Virus record (IMG/VR): IMGVR_UViG_3300022562_001644
Span: 27,959 to 91,958 of that record
Strand: one strand, 5' to 3'
DNA from: a virus
Length of the DNA stretch: 64,000 nucleotides
In this document: positions 6,856 through 16,104 of the stretch, one piece after another
Numbering within the stretch: the stretch's first letter is position 1
Layout of the letters: the number at the start of each line of letters is the position of its first letter
Position numbers and translations under genes: made by a program
Notes under the pieces: generated by a model
Database searches by the model: none
Told to the model about the DNA's origin: nothing
Seen by the model: the letters and a program-made list of their open reading frames with translations, nothing else

Positions 6856-7626
6856 CTACTGGTTGGCGAACAGCGGCTGGCCAGCGCCGGTGAGCTGCAT
6901 ACGGATCGGGCGAACCTGATCGAACTGAAGACTCACGCCCTCCATGAGGAGGACAGAGCCAGAGCTGATGGACAGCTGGTGGCCCTGGATGTAGCACTCC
7001 TCGAGATAGACGGCACCGAGAGTCATGTCGAGCTGGTTGCGGAAGTAGATGCAGATACCAGTGGGCTGATTGAAGATATCCGACGCCAGGTTCATCCAGA
7101 GATCGTCATAGCCTGGATTGAACCGAACCCTGTGGAGCTCTTGCTGAAGCTGAGGAAGATTCAGCAGAGTCTTGTTGGGGTTGGGAATATCGACGCCGCC
7201 GACATTGACCGTGTCATCGCTTTCGTTCAGGAAGTTGAACTTGTCGGAAGCGGTCTGTTTGTAGTGGGCGTACAACACCTTCAGAAGGGATGGACCGTGG
7301 TAGAGGACTCGACCCAGGGTGATCGAACCAATGGTTCGGCCGGGGATGAAGTACGAGCGGCTGGAGCCAATCTCGAAGATTCGCTGAAGCTGCTTCGACT
7401 GGCTCAGGCCTACGTTCTCTAGAACTCCGATGGGGAATACCTGGTCCCCTTCGTCGTCGGTCAGGGCGTCATCGCCATTGCCGATGTCACTAAGCCGAGG
7501 AGGCCCGGCGGCGATGAGCGTTGTCTCTGCCGAGACAAATTCACCGCCGAGGAGCTCCTCTTGGACGTGGTGGTTGTGGAAGTCCCAGTTGTTGAAGGAC
7601 GTGGTTGCTGCTGGACGAAGAGGCAT
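6856..7626 (-). CDS. Probable tail tube protein
   Basis: 256 residues, AAGGAG ribosome site, directly downstream of the sheath gene, which is where contractile phages encode the tube. The sequence is beta-rich. A C-terminal stretch (QLSISSGSVLLMEGVSLQFDQV, shown here only in part) recalls tube proteins that stack as hexameric rings. The N-terminus is polar (FNNWDFHNHHVQEEL). It is longer than T4 gp19 (163 aa). The identification leans on gene order and fold-like pattern, not on a signature motif. Confidence 0.5.
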   Translation of the reverse strand: MPLRPAATTSFNNWDFHNHHVQEELLGGEFVSAETTLIAAGPPRLSDIGNGDDALTDDEGDQVFPIGVLENVGLSQSKQLQRIFEIGSSRSYFIPGRTIGSITLGRVLYHGPSLLKVLYAHYKQTASDKFNFLNESDDTVNVGGVDIPNPNKTLLNLPQLQQELHRVRFNPGYDDLWMNLASDIFNQPTGICIYFRNQLDMTLGAVYLEECYIQGHQLSISSGSVLLMEGVSLQFDQVRPIRMQLTGAGQPLFANQ

Positions 7627-7645
7627 TGTTTCTCCTTACCTGGGA

Positions 7646-10480
7646 CTAGACGAGAAGGGTCAGCTTGATGTTGTTGAGTGGAATCGGAATGGAGATGTCG
7701 ATGTCGATCTCCACCGTATCCGGCGCGATATCGGACTCCTCGATCCTGGTCAGAGAGCCGCCGCGGAGCGGAGCTCCGATTCGAGCAACTCGTTGATCTA
7801 GCAGGAAAGTGATGCCGCTCTGCCCCCTGGTCTTGAGTAGGTCCAACAGACCGTCGGTGATGTTGTAAATACCCAGGAACGGGCGATAGAGGCGACGGAA
7901 GAATCGCGCGATGAGGTCGACGTTCTTCGTGACCGAGAACTCCTGGAAGTAGATCGTGGTCAGGTCGGTGGTCAACTGGTGGCGAACAATGAGAGCAGCG
8001 TCCGGCACTGGCTGAACGAAGATCATGTTGCCGCCGCCGGCGATAGTGTCGAGCTGGACGTCGCTGAAGATGTCATCCGAGTTCTCGCGACCAACGAATC
8101 CAGTCAGGGCAAGATTGGTGAAGCCCTGCTGGCTCGGCAGTCCGGCGGTTAGGCCAGAGAGAACCGGTGCAGCAAAGTACCCTGGGATGAGAGTTGCTTC
8201 GCCGTTGACCGACACGGCAAGCCTGTCCGGCCAGGTGTGAACGACACGGCGGCTTCCAAAGGAGCTCGCGTATCCGGCCAGGAAGTCCGCTTGCTCATTG
8301 AGCGAGAGGTCTTTCGTGATGCGGTACTCTACATCGGTAAGGGTGCCACCGAATCCAGCGGTCGGATCGGAGTCGAGGGTGATCTGAGACTCAGAGTCAA
8401 TCGATGCAATCGGATGACGAGTGCCAGTAATGAAGGCATCCTCGGTCGCATTTGGCGTGACCGACACGACATCGAGAGTCGTTAAGGTCGGAGTGGTGAG
8501 ACCGTTGAATTCCTCGGTGACCGGGACAGTGCTGTTGTCTGTCCGAACGACCGTAGAGGAGAGAACAGCCTCGATGATGTGATCGGCGTTGTTGGCGCCG
8601 TTGGTAGCACCAGCAACACGCAGCTTCCGACCGATGTCGTCATCAGTGAAGATCGCGCCGAGGATAGTCCACTGCCGGCTCGGTCCGTCGACGGAGTCGG
8701 AGACAGCATCGCGAGCAGGCTCACGATTGATGTCGTACAGGGTCGCCGCATGGCCGGCAAATGTTTCGTCAGCCCCGGGAACCTCGATGGTGGTGATGGT
8801 CGTAGAGCTGAGGACGTTTCCTACGGTGAAGACGCCGTCATTGAGCCCACCGACAGTTCCGGTGATGTACAGCAGGCGACCGATATCAGCCGGCGTGAAC
8901 GCGCCATTGGTGAAGGTCCAGGTCTTGGTGGCCTGGACAACATTGTCGACACCGTCATCGGTGGTGATGGCTCGAGCCAGGTCAACAATCCAGGCACGGG
9001 TGCCTGCGGCCATGAGCTCGGCGCCGCCCGGCGGAGTCGGGGTCACACCGACCTTCGCAGTGCTCACGATGGAGGCAATTGCGTAGGCGATATCATTGGC
9101 CGGGCTGGTCGCACCGCGGACCAGGATGGTTCTCCCGACGTCTGCGGCAACGAACTCGCCGTTGGTGATCTGGATTTCATCCGGGCCAGCGGTGAAGTAG
9201 TCTCGCTCGTCCGGAGTTACCGAACGCTGGACACCTTCAACAGCGGTGTACGAAATGATTTCCAGCAAGGAGCCAACAGTCACGTCATCGGTGATGAAGC
9301 TTCCGTTGTCTGGGTCGCGGAACTGAGTGTTTTCGGTTCCGGCGATTCCATTGCCGACGCCGGAGGATGTCTCGGTGCCAATCCCGCTGGGCGGGACAAG
9401 AACTTCGACTGTGCGAATCTTTCGGTTGAAGAAGCAGACCCTTTCCCTGCCGACGGTTGATACAGACATGCCTTCGACATGAGCCTTGGCGAGCTGGTGA
9501 ACGGCAGTGTTGTGGGTCATTACGGCAATGCCGTAGACGTCCTTGTTCTCAAGGAACTCCAGGGCGTCCTGCCAAGCCTGCTCTTCATTCGAGAGAAACC
9601 CTCCCCCCAGGCCAGTAAAGCTAACCTCGGTGGTGGTGTTCTGCAGGGCGAGGTTTACGCCGTAAGCGCCGACGTTCGAGGGAACAATGTTGCCAATCCC
9701 GAAGACGGCCTCAAGAGAGTCTAGGTCGGTGAATACCGTAAGGTCTCCGGCTAAGTCAGGTCGGAGAGCTCTCCAGGAGAGCAGAACGGTTCCCTCAACG
9801 ACAGGAAGAGGGGTCGCATCGTTGCTTTGAAGGCCGGGGAGGACGTCGACGCTGGTGGCGGTCTTGGTGATGCCGTTGGCAGCAAAGTCTTCTTCTGAGT
9901 ACTCTTCTTCCGCTCGGTACTCAAGGACTCGGTACTCGACGTTGGTTAGGGGAAGAGCACTCTTCCACTCGGCAGCGAGAACAAGGGTGTTGTCATCGGT
10001 CTTCCTGATAACAAGCTTACGCCCCTGGTCGGCTGGATCTATGCCAACTGCATCGATGATGTCGACGTAGAAGACGGGGGCACCCTCTGCGTCAGGATCG
10101 AACGATGAAAAGGCGCCAGCCGTGGCATCGGTGAAAAGATTTGGAGTGTCGAGGACTCCAGTAATCTTGCTGGCCGATGGCAGCGGGGGTTCTTTTACGA
10201 GGTAGACGTCCTGGAGCTTGAAGCCAACGCCCTTGTGGGCACTAGCCTCGGCTTCATCATCGGGAGCATCGCCGAGGTCAACAATTGCACCCACCTCGAG
10301 CCCGACATAGGGATACGAGGTGATGGAAAGGTTGTCCTCAGAGTAGACACCGGCGTTGACGTCGTCTTCGATTTGGTAAGCCGGTCCGGCTACCAATGCG
10401 GGAAGAGACGGAAGCGCAAGTGCGGCGGCGGCTTGCTGGAACTCTTGGATTACTTCAACTGCAGGTCGGCGATATGCCAT
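7646..10480 (-). CDS. Contractile tail sheath protein
   Basis: 944 residues with an AGGAGG ribosome site. The N-terminal MAYRRPAVEVIQEFQ is typical of sheath subunits, in which this arm links to the neighbouring ring. The C-terminal third contains a conserved sheath-like block (FFRRLYRPFLGIYNITDGLL, FLLDQRVARIG) and ends IDIDISIPIPLNNIKLTLLV. It is larger than most sheaths (T4 gp18 is 659). The extra length is in the middle, where three ~45-residue repeats occur (ADVGRTILVRGAT, ADIGRLLYITGTV, DDIGRKLRVAGAT). Next to the tube gene. Confidence 0.8.
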   Translation of the reverse strand: MAYRRPAVEVIQEFQQAAAALALPSLPALVAGPAYQIEDDVNAGVYSEDNLSITSYPYVGLEVGAIVDLGDAPDDEAEASAHKGVGFKLQDVYLVKEPPLPSASKITGVLDTPNLFTDATAGAFSSFDPDAEGAPVFYVDIIDAVGIDPADQGRKLVIRKTDDNTLVLAAEWKSALPLTNVEYRVLEYRAEEEYSEEDFAANGITKTATSVDVLPGLQSNDATPLPVVEGTVLLSWRALRPDLAGDLTVFTDLDSLEAVFGIGNIVPSNVGAYGVNLALQNTTTEVSFTGLGGGFLSNEEQAWQDALEFLENKDVYGIAVMTHNTAVHQLAKAHVEGMSVSTVGRERVCFFNRKIRTVEVLVPPSGIGTETSSGVGNGIAGTENTQFRDPDNGSFITDDVTVGSLLEIISYTAVEGVQRSVTPDERDYFTAGPDEIQITNGEFVAADVGRTILVRGATSPANDIAYAIASIVSTAKVGVTPTPPGGAELMAAGTRAWIVDLARAITTDDGVDNVVQATKTWTFTNGAFTPADIGRLLYITGTVGGLNDGVFTVGNVLSSTTITTIEVPGADETFAGHAATLYDINREPARDAVSDSVDGPSRQWTILGAIFTDDDIGRKLRVAGATNGANNADHIIEAVLSSTVVRTDNSTVPVTEEFNGLTTPTLTTLDVVSVTPNATEDAFITGTRHPIASIDSESQITLDSDPTAGFGGTLTDVEYRITKDLSLNEQADFLAGYASSFGSRRVVHTWPDRLAVSVNGEATLIPGYFAAPVLSGLTAGLPSQQGFTNLALTGFVGRENSDDIFSDVQLDTIAGGGNMIFVQPVPDAALIVRHQLTTDLTTIYFQEFSVTKNVDLIARFFRRLYRPFLGIYNITDGLLDLLKTRGQSGITFLLDQRVARIGAPLRGGSLTRIEESDIAPDTVEIDIDISIPIPLNNIKLTLLV

Positions 10481-10502
10481 CTAACGATCCTCCTGATGCA
10501 CG

Positions 10503-11189
10503 CTAGTGTGTGCCACTCCCGCTTGTCCGTACAACAATGTCTTGCAGCTTCTTGGAGTTATTCGGCCTCACGCTGTATCTCCGCTGCACCATGGCCTGAA
10601 TGGCGATGGGAACAACAGACATTTCTGGGCGTGAGTCGCTTTTTACGAGGGCTTCTTCCCCCATGTTCGTGGCCTCGACTTTGAAAAAGCCTAGATGATT
10701 CGGGACCATGATACCGCGTCTTGCGATTTTCCGCAGGACGTCTCGTAGCACCTGGAATCCCTCAAAAAGGTAGCCAGCAATGTCCTCGGCCTCGACGCCC
10801 TGGCGAGAGAAGCAAGAGAGAACTACAGACCCTCGAATGAGGTCGGTGTGAGTCCTGGTGTCGGTTCGCATGTCGATGGACTGGAGCTGTCGAAAACCGC
10901 TTGTACGCATCCACGCGAGGGGACCCCGATTGGCCACGATGGCCGGCTTGGAGCCAACCTGGTCGAGGTTGAATGCGTACTTATCCACAATCATTATCTG
11001 GGTTTTCTCCTGGTCTGGATCCCAGCAGATTCCCATCGGGTTGTTCTCGAGGAACATGAGCTGAGCAATTTCAAGGGCGTATGACTTGATGACCTGGTGC
11101 GCGCGCACGTACCGCCGCTGATCGTCATGGACGCTGCGGGCGTTGTCCTGAGAGACCTCAGGGGGAAGTACTGGTTGGTCGTCGCTCAT
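10503..11189 (-). CDS. Putative tail terminator or neck protein, 228 aa
   Basis: Encoded immediately upstream of the sheath in transcription order, the usual place of tail-completion proteins. It contains the pattern LIRGSVVLSCFSRQGVEAED followed by IAGYLFEGFQVLRDVLRK, resembling tail-terminator proteins in which a strand and long helix line a ring. The C-terminal part ends in VPIAIQAMVQRRYSV. The call is inferred from position and pattern. It overlaps the next upstream gene by 4 nt. Confidence 0.4.
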   Translation of the reverse strand: MSDDQPVLPPEVSQDNARSVHDDQRRYVRAHQVIKSYALEIAQLMFLENNPMGICWDPDQEKTQIMIVDKYAFNLDQVGSKPAIVANRGPLAWMRTSGFRQLQSIDMRTDTRTHTDLIRGSVVLSCFSRQGVEAEDIAGYLFEGFQVLRDVLRKIARRGIMVPNHLGFFKVEATNMGEEALVKSDSRPEMSVVPIAIQAMVQRRYSVRPNNSKKLQDIVVRTSGSGTH

Positions 11190-11707
11190 GTAGTCGGGTT
11201 CTCATCTTCGACTTCCTTCAAAGCCTCTTCGAAGGCGTCGCCCAGTCTATTCCTAACCGTGTTGGTTACGGTGTTTTTCATGGATTCGACGGAAGCCTTT
11301 TCTGACTGCTCACGGAAGATGTTCTCGAGCTCGATGCGACGGAATACGAGGTCCGATCGGCCATCTGACCGAGACCTGATTTCGGGGACTCCAGTGCTGG
11401 CCTCGAACAAAGACTCTACCGATACGGCATCGACCCCCTCAGACTTGTCATGTTGAGCCATCTTCGAGGTGGCCCCAAGAATTTCGCTGGCATTGTCGGA
11501 GGTAATAACGAAGCGATTCCCTTCCGTCTTAACCTTGACTGCTGCACCGGGAGCTCTGTTGAGCCCTGGATCTGCCTGAGTGTTCAGATCTCTCTCAATG
11601 TTCTTGCCGATCTTGTCGTTCACCCTCTGCAAAACGTCTTCGTAATTATCGAAGGCCGTCGACTTTCTCAGGTCGAATCTGAACCAGTTGTTGAAGTTCG
11701 TGCTCAT
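11186..11707 (-). CDS. Hypothetical neck/head-tail protein, 173 aa
   Basis: The product begins MSTNFNNWFRFDLRKSTAFD, then a helical region and a Ser-rich middle, and ends with a helical stretch (ENIFREQSEKASVESMKNTV) and an acidic tail. In the cluster it lies between a stopper-like gene and the tail-terminator candidate, so a HK97-gp10-like connector role is plausible but unproven. Both ends overlap neighbours by 4 nt. Confidence 0.5.
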   Translation of the reverse strand: MSTNFNNWFRFDLRKSTAFDNYEDVLQRVNDKIGKNIERDLNTQADPGLNRAPGAAVKVKTEGNRFVITSDNASEILGATSKMAQHDKSEGVDAVSVESLFEASTGVPEIRSRSDGRSDLVFRRIELENIFREQSEKASVESMKNTVTNTVRNRLGDAFEEALKEVEDENPTT

Positions 11708-11952
11708 GAGAGGCTGGAAAAGTTCGTCAGGTGATTGGGGGTGGTCAGCGGAGTTGGTGCCACATTGTATTGAGCGGTGGCGGTTAACTGCGGCTGGCCA
11801 GACTTGAGTCCAGTCCTTGCGCCTGATCCCTGTGTTGCATCCATCACGGACTGGATCGCAGACGCGAGGTCATATCCGGCCGGTCGCTCATGCTGAGGGT
11901 AAGCTGCTATCTTGATGAGCTCGTCGGCAAATCCGCGCATGAAGTGATTCAT
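11704..11952 (-). CDS. Small GFxDEL-tag protein, 82 aa
   Basis: It starts MNHFMRGFADELIKIAAY, one of the clearest copies of the recurrent N-terminal peptide. The remaining 65 residues are low in structure: QHERPAGYD, then Gln/Thr/Pro-rich sequence ending NHLTNFSSLS. It overlaps both neighbours (4 nt downstream, 1 nt upstream). It is embedded in the neck genes, so it is likely a minor virion or assembly protein; function unknown. Confidence 0.65.
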   Translation of the reverse strand: MNHFMRGFADELIKIAAYPQHERPAGYDLASAIQSVMDATQGSGARTGLKSGQPQLTATAQYNVAPTPLTTPNHLTNFSSLS

Positions 11953-12827
11953 CAGAAAAGCCTCTCGTCCTTAATCTTCTCCCATTCTCGCACGATTTCA
12001 CGCAGCTCTGCGTCGTCAATCTTCTGGACGAGTCTTGTGTACTCAACCTGGTCGCGACCAATGCCATTGAGGCGGCAAATGTGCTGAATGGTTGTGCCCA
12101 TGGGCTGAATTGTGCGAACCGATGCGATTCGCCAAAGCGTGGCAGGCATGACCTCGTAGATGAGGTCCCCGGGTTTGACCTGAGGGTATGCGGAGAACCA
12201 GCAGTCTTTTTCTTTAGACTGGAGCTCGCCGAAGTCGGCTATCTGAACCAGCTTCTCGTCGGGGTTGTAGTCGACGAAGAATGGAATCGGATCGAAGTAT
12301 GGCCGCTGTCGCCCGGTGTTTAAGCACAGCGTGCAATCTGAGCGGTCCGATCTTCCAGTTGTCGGGTTGTAGCAGACGCACCTGGCCGACGAGATCGTCC
12401 GCTCGACGAAGGCAAACGATGGCTTGCCCTGGAGATACTGGAGGACGAAGTCGTGGCGACGGATGATCTCAAGCTCGTGGGGCCTGGGGCTCGTCTCCCA
12501 TGTACGAATCTCGGACAGGATGTCGCCGTTGGCCGTGGTTGCCCGAATTCGGTAGTAATACCTGCGCCACCAGTTGATAAGGTTCGCCGTGATGTCGACG
12601 TACTCATAGGATAGAACACCGCCCTGTCCAGCGATGCCGGTTTCGAGAACATCTATTTCATCGTCATCCGAGAAGCTCGGGGACTGAGATCGTTCGACGG
12701 CGAACTCAACTGTGTCGAGACCGCTGTGCTGGGTGACGAGATCCCATGAGACCAATATCCTCGCATTCCCGCTCGGCGGCGACTCGGGCTGAGCGATGAT
12801 TATGTCGAGCCGTTTGAAAGCGAGCAT
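11952..12827 (-). CDS. FN3-like plus stopper-like neck protein, 291 aa
   Basis: The first ~110 residues have an FN3-like pattern (ILVSWDLVTQHSGLDTVEFA, then WWRRYYYRIRATTANGD). A central cysteine knot (ARCVCYNP ... DCTLCLNTG) could bind zinc. The C-terminal part (VKPGDLIYEVMPATLWRIAS, then GTTIQHICRL) resembles head-tail stopper proteins, in which a beta barrel closes the neck. It sits next to the adaptor-like gene at 12832, as in a connector module. Domain calls are by pattern only. Confidence 0.5.
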   Translation of the reverse strand: MLAFKRLDIIIAQPESPPSGNARILVSWDLVTQHSGLDTVEFAVERSQSPSFSDDDEIDVLETGIAGQGGVLSYEYVDITANLINWWRRYYYRIRATTANGDILSEIRTWETSPRPHELEIIRRHDFVLQYLQGKPSFAFVERTISSARCVCYNPTTGRSDRSDCTLCLNTGRQRPYFDPIPFFVDYNPDEKLVQIADFGELQSKEKDCWFSAYPQVKPGDLIYEVMPATLWRIASVRTIQPMGTTIQHICRLNGIGRDQVEYTRLVQKIDDAELREIVREWEKIKDERLF

Positions 12828-12831
12828 CGAC

Positions 12832-13308
12832 CTACCAGAAGTAATTGAGGATGGAGTATTCGGAGATCACGCCGCTGGCGAGCGAGCTGTTGATGTTCGC
12901 CGAGATCTTGAAGTTTTGCTTCTTCCGCTCGTACTCAGCCACGAACTGCGCAATCCAGCTCTGGTAAAGCTGGGTCTTGTCGAAGATACGGACGGAAACA
13001 CCGCCGGAGCTATATGCGAGCTCATTCCTCGATTGCAGAATGCCCTTGCTTCGGAGCACCTGGATAGTGGCTCCATATATCAGCAGGTACAGAGAGGGAA
13101 AGGTAGCAAGACCACTGGCACCCAGGAGGGGCGCCGTGATGTTGTAGTCGTCGATGGCCAAGTCGATTGCTAGATCGAGGTCCGTGTCCGTCGACTCTTC
13201 CCGTCGAATCAGCCGGTTGAGCTCGGGGGTATCATTGAGAAAGAGGCGAAGGAGCTTCCTTACTCGTTCGCGCTCGTTCTCTTCTGCGGTACCGGTTGTG
13301 GTTGCCAC
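12832..13308 (-). CDS. Putative head-tail adaptor protein, 158 aa
   Basis: The N-terminal helical region (RKLLRLFLNDTPELNRLI) and DTDLDLAIDLAIDDYN, followed by ATFPSLYLLIYGATIQVLRS, fit the helix bundle of phage head-tail adaptors that dock under the portal. The C-terminal helix (SWIAQFVAEYERKKQNF) is long. Its place between capsid and stopper-like genes supports the call. No catalytic motif. Confidence 0.45.
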   Translation of the reverse strand: MATTTGTAEENERERVRKLLRLFLNDTPELNRLIRREESTDTDLDLAIDLAIDDYNITAPLLGASGLATFPSLYLLIYGATIQVLRSKGILQSRNELAYSSGGVSVRIFDKTQLYQSWIAQFVAEYERKKQNFKISANINSSLASGVISEYSILNYFW

Positions 13309-13336
13309 TGACTAGCCTCCCGGCGGGTGCCGGCGA

Positions 13337-13798
13337 CTAGCCTTCCCCGCGCCTGTTACGACGCTTTTTCTTCGAGCTCGAGTCATCCTCGGAACTCGAA
13401 TCAGCATCGTCGGCGGAGGAAGACTCATCGCTGTCCGTTTCCTCCGCGGACGCAGCCTCGGCCTCAGCCAAGGCTTTTGCCTCGGCCTCAGCCTTCGCTT
13501 TCGCCAAAATCTCAGCCTTGGCTTTTTCCTTGGCTTCAGCCTCGGCCTTGGCCTTGGCGGCCCCGTCGTCCGAAGCCTGCTTAGCAGGCTCGGACTCGGG
13601 GAAGATCGGAGTAGGAGCGAACGAGCCCTCCTCGAGCTTCAGGACACCGGCGTCAACCAGAACCATGGTTCCCTTGTCCAGTCTGTTGACCGGACACTTG
13701 TCCCCTGGTTTCAGAAGTTTTCCGGCCTCAGTCAAGAAGACGTTTCGAGCACCCTTCTTGGATGAGGCGGAAATGTTTGTGACCCTGTACTTGAGCAT
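13337..13798 (-). CDS. Low-complexity head-associated protein, 153 aa
   Basis: The first ~70 residues form a compact domain (MLKYRVTNISASSKKGARNV, VNRLDKGTMVLVDAGVLKL), similar to small capsid-associated proteins. Residues ~75-120 are an Ala/Glu/Lys helix made of repeats such as KAKAEAEAKEKAKAEIL, followed by an acidic Ser/Asp stretch and a basic end (KKKRRNRRGEG). The segmental charge suggests a flexible linker or scaffold contact. It lies just after the major capsid gene. Confidence 0.55.
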   Translation of the reverse strand: MLKYRVTNISASSKKGARNVFLTEAGKLLKPGDKCPVNRLDKGTMVLVDAGVLKLEEGSFAPTPIFPESEPAKQASDDGAAKAKAEAEAKEKAKAEILAKAKAEAEAKALAEAEAASAEETDSDESSSADDADSSSEDDSSSKKKRRNRRGEG

Positions 13799-13849
13799 GG
13801 CTTACGTTACGCTCCGTCCGGTACTTGCGTCAAGTGACGTGATGATCTC

Positions 13850-14743
13850 TTAGATCAGGGTCATCTTGGCGGCGGCACGGAGGTTTCCGTAGCCCATACC
13901 GACGTATTCCCAGGTCTGCCAGGAGACCATGTCAGCACGCTTCTCGATGTAGAACTTGGTGTCGTTCAGAATGTAGAAGTTGCCGAGGTATTTGGGGTCG
14001 GTGAAGATGTACAACGTTCCCGGGGGCACGATCGACGACTTGATCGTGACGACCAGCTTGTGGCCGAGGATGGTGTTGTACTTGTAGCCGTTGACCAGGA
14101 TCTCCGAGGCCAGCGGCGAGCCGATGACGGCCGACTCCTGGGTCATGAAGTCGTCCCAGTCCGCCTTGTGCATCAGGATGGTGCCAACGGCGAGCTCGTC
14201 GGTGTCGAGGGCCTTGAACAGTTTCACCAGGTTCTCGGAGGTGGCCGGGCCGGCAACCGCCGGGGCAACGTCCTTGCCGTTCGCGGCGATGACCGCGTCG
14301 GTGAACTCGATGAACTTTCCGTCCTCGATCTTCTGGATGTCCTTGACCGAGTTCTCCTCGATGACCTTGGTCACCGGGAAGTCGTAGGCCAGGAGCTCGG
14401 CTTCGTTCTTCTTGAACTTTTCCGATTCGATCTTGAAGAACGGAATCTCGTAGCGGTCGCCCTCGATGTACCGCTCGAACGCCTTGCCTCGGAAGTTCAC
14501 CGCGGCCGCCGAGCTCTGGGGCTCGATGTCGACGATCTTCACGAGGGTGTCGTGATTGACCGAACGCTGGCAGTCCGCCTTGGTGACGTATTCCGGGGGA
14601 AGAATCGAACGGGTGAACGAGACTTCGCGCAGGCGCTCGCGCACGAAAGCGCCACCCGCCTGAGCGGCCTTCTCGAGACCGTCGTTGGTGTCCAACCTGG
14701 AAATGAACAGGTTGTTAAAGGTTGCGGCATCAATCTGATCCAT
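13850..14743 (-). CDS. Major capsid protein (HK97-fold, probable)
   Basis: 297 residues with an AGGAG site. The C-terminal half has typical capsid-fold pieces: GTILMHKADWDDFM (backbone helix/strand), SEILVNGYKYNTILGHKLVV (A domain) and TLYIFTDPKYLGNFYI, ending YGNLRAAAKMTLI. The N-terminal portion starts with AATFNNLFISRLDTNDGLE and a helical arm. No separate scaffold domain is seen. The neighbours (decoration-like gene upstream, neck genes downstream, protease farther upstream) agree. The 297-residue length suggests little or no cleaved delta domain. Confidence 0.7.
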   Translation of the reverse strand: MDQIDAATFNNLFISRLDTNDGLEKAAQAGGAFVRERLREVSFTRSILPPEYVTKADCQRSVNHDTLVKIVDIEPQSSAAAVNFRGKAFERYIEGDRYEIPFFKIESEKFKKNEAELLAYDFPVTKVIEENSVKDIQKIEDGKFIEFTDAVIAANGKDVAPAVAGPATSENLVKLFKALDTDELAVGTILMHKADWDDFMTQESAVIGSPLASEILVNGYKYNTILGHKLVVTIKSSIVPPGTLYIFTDPKYLGNFYILNDTKFYIEKRADMVSWQTWEYVGMGYGNLRAAAKMTLI

Positions 14744-14790
14744 GACTTTCTCCTATAGTCCTTGCTGGGTTGCCTTTGACTCAGCCGGGA

Positions 14791-15297
14791 CTATGCCGGC
14801 GACTCGTAGTGAAGGACGCCGTTCGCGACTTCAAGAACCCGGCCAACGGCCGCTTGAAGCTGCGCAACAGTGACAGCGCCGGGGTCGACGGCATCGAGCA
14901 TGCCCTTGCCGCCCTGGAAGGTGGCTACGAGCAGGTTGCCGGGGGCGAGGAAACCGGAGGCCGCATTGTACAGCTTGGTTTTCGCCTGGTAGGTGCCGGA
15001 CAGAAGGTCGACGGTGCCAGTGGCAAGCGCGTCGGCCTGGCCGTTGCAGGAATCATCCTGACGGTAGCGGGTCCACGACGCTTTCGCGCCGAGGGCCGGA
15101 GCAGCGAGGGTATCGCCAGCGTCCAGCTTGGCAGCCTGGGTTTCTCCGCCGGCGGAGACAGGCTTCAGCCATTCACCAACATCGATCTCGGCAGCCGGAT
15201 CGTTGATGGTCATGGGGTGACGAATGAGCTCGTCCATTCCTTTGACGAGTTCGAATTCGCGGGTAGTGCGAACATCTTTGGGTACGGGAAATGCCAT
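14791..15297 (-). CDS. Putative capsid decoration protein, 168 aa
   Basis: A very strong ribosome site (AAGGAGG) and a position directly upstream of the major capsid gene suggest high expression. The sequence is Ala/Gly-rich and beta-like (TLAAPALGAKASWTRYRQDD, then ALATGTVDLLSGTYQAKTKL), similar in style to trimeric head-stabilising proteins. No specific family motif was recognised; the decoration role is inferred from context. Confidence 0.45.
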   Translation of the reverse strand: MAFPVPKDVRTTREFELVKGMDELIRHPMTINDPAAEIDVGEWLKPVSAGGETQAAKLDAGDTLAAPALGAKASWTRYRQDDSCNGQADALATGTVDLLSGTYQAKTKLYNAASGFLAPGNLLVATFQGGKGMLDAVDPGAVTVAQLQAAVGRVLEVANGVLHYESPA

Positions 15298-15318
15298 AGT
15301 TGACCTCCTTCAGGATCG

Positions 15319-16101
15319 TTATTCTTCCGCCAGCCTATGGAAGAAGGCTGCCGTGGCATCTTGGGGAACGCCTCCAGAAGAGGCAACTTTGCCGAAATCG
15401 GGCATGTCGACGTCGAGATTCAGAGCTTCTTCGACGACACGAAGATCTTTCTCCATAAGAGAAGCGATCTTTTCCTCGAACTCAGCGAAATTTTCAAACG
15501 GGGCAACCTTGCCTCGTTCCACCATGCTGAAAGCGAGCTTCACTGCATCATTGCGTCGCTGGACATGGTCGAGCATGTCGGCCGCCTGCTTCAGCAGAAC
15601 GTCTTTATCTTCCACTCGCTGTTCGTTGTCGTTTGCCATTTTCTCTCCGCCTGTCTTGTCTAGTTTCTCCGCAACGTACATTGTTGCCGCCAGCGGCGAT
15701 ACTACCTTGACTGCCTTCGAGATTGGGGCCGTTGCACTGTGAGTCTCATGTTCGATGAGTGCCCGATGCTTTGCCATTCCCATGGTACGCCGGGTGGGTA
15801 ATACGTCAACTTGGCGAAACATTTTCTTTGTGCCGAGCTCGCGCTCGAGCATCCGCCCCAGTTTCTCGTCGATGTTTTTGATGGGACGGTGGTACTTGTC
15901 GTACAAAGCACGATTGACGCGCTCCTTACCCTTGAGCTTTCGGGCACCTGCGAGGAGCGGCCATAGGAAAAGAGAGCCAGACCCCTCGTCCTTCATAGCC
16001 TGACGGCGTCCCTCTCGAACGATCTTACTCGTGCTCGGGCTATCCTTTGTGATGCGTCGAGCCAGGTCGCGCACCGTAGCCATTGCGCGACGGCGAGGCA
16101 T
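15319..16101 (-). CDS. Hypothetical virion-region protein, 260 aa
   Basis: A basic N-terminus (MPRRRAMATVRDLARRITKD) is followed by a helical middle and a C-terminal half with several K-x-A tripeptides (LLKQAADML, AVKLAFSM, RGKVAPF, FGKVASS). A short hydrophobic piece (KAVKVVSPLAATMYVAEKL) could be a buried helix. No family was recognised. It is the first of a series of internal or scaffold-like proteins between capsid and protease. An alternative start is the in-frame ATG at 16083. Confidence 0.55.
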   Translation of the reverse strand: MPRRRAMATVRDLARRITKDSPSTSKIVREGRRQAMKDEGSGSLFLWPLLAGARKLKGKERVNRALYDKYHRPIKNIDEKLGRMLERELGTKKMFRQVDVLPTRRTMGMAKHRALIEHETHSATAPISKAVKVVSPLAATMYVAEKLDKTGGEKMANDNEQRVEDKDVLLKQAADMLDHVQRRNDAVKLAFSMVERGKVAPFENFAEFEEKIASLMEKDLRVVEEALNLDVDMPDFGKVASSGGVPQDATAAFFHRLAEE

Positions 16102-16104
16102 AAC

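Noticed and set aside
13430-13560. Repetitive GCC/TTC-rich stretch as a DNA repeat element
   Set aside because: It is the coding sequence of the Ala/Glu/Lys helix in the 13337 protein; the repetition follows codons, not a mobile repeat.
14060-14758. 232-codon frame on the + strand opposite the major capsid gene
   Set aside because: Composition is Val/Asp/Gly/Leu-rich without domains and it lies entirely opposite the capsid gene, whose strand fits the operon.
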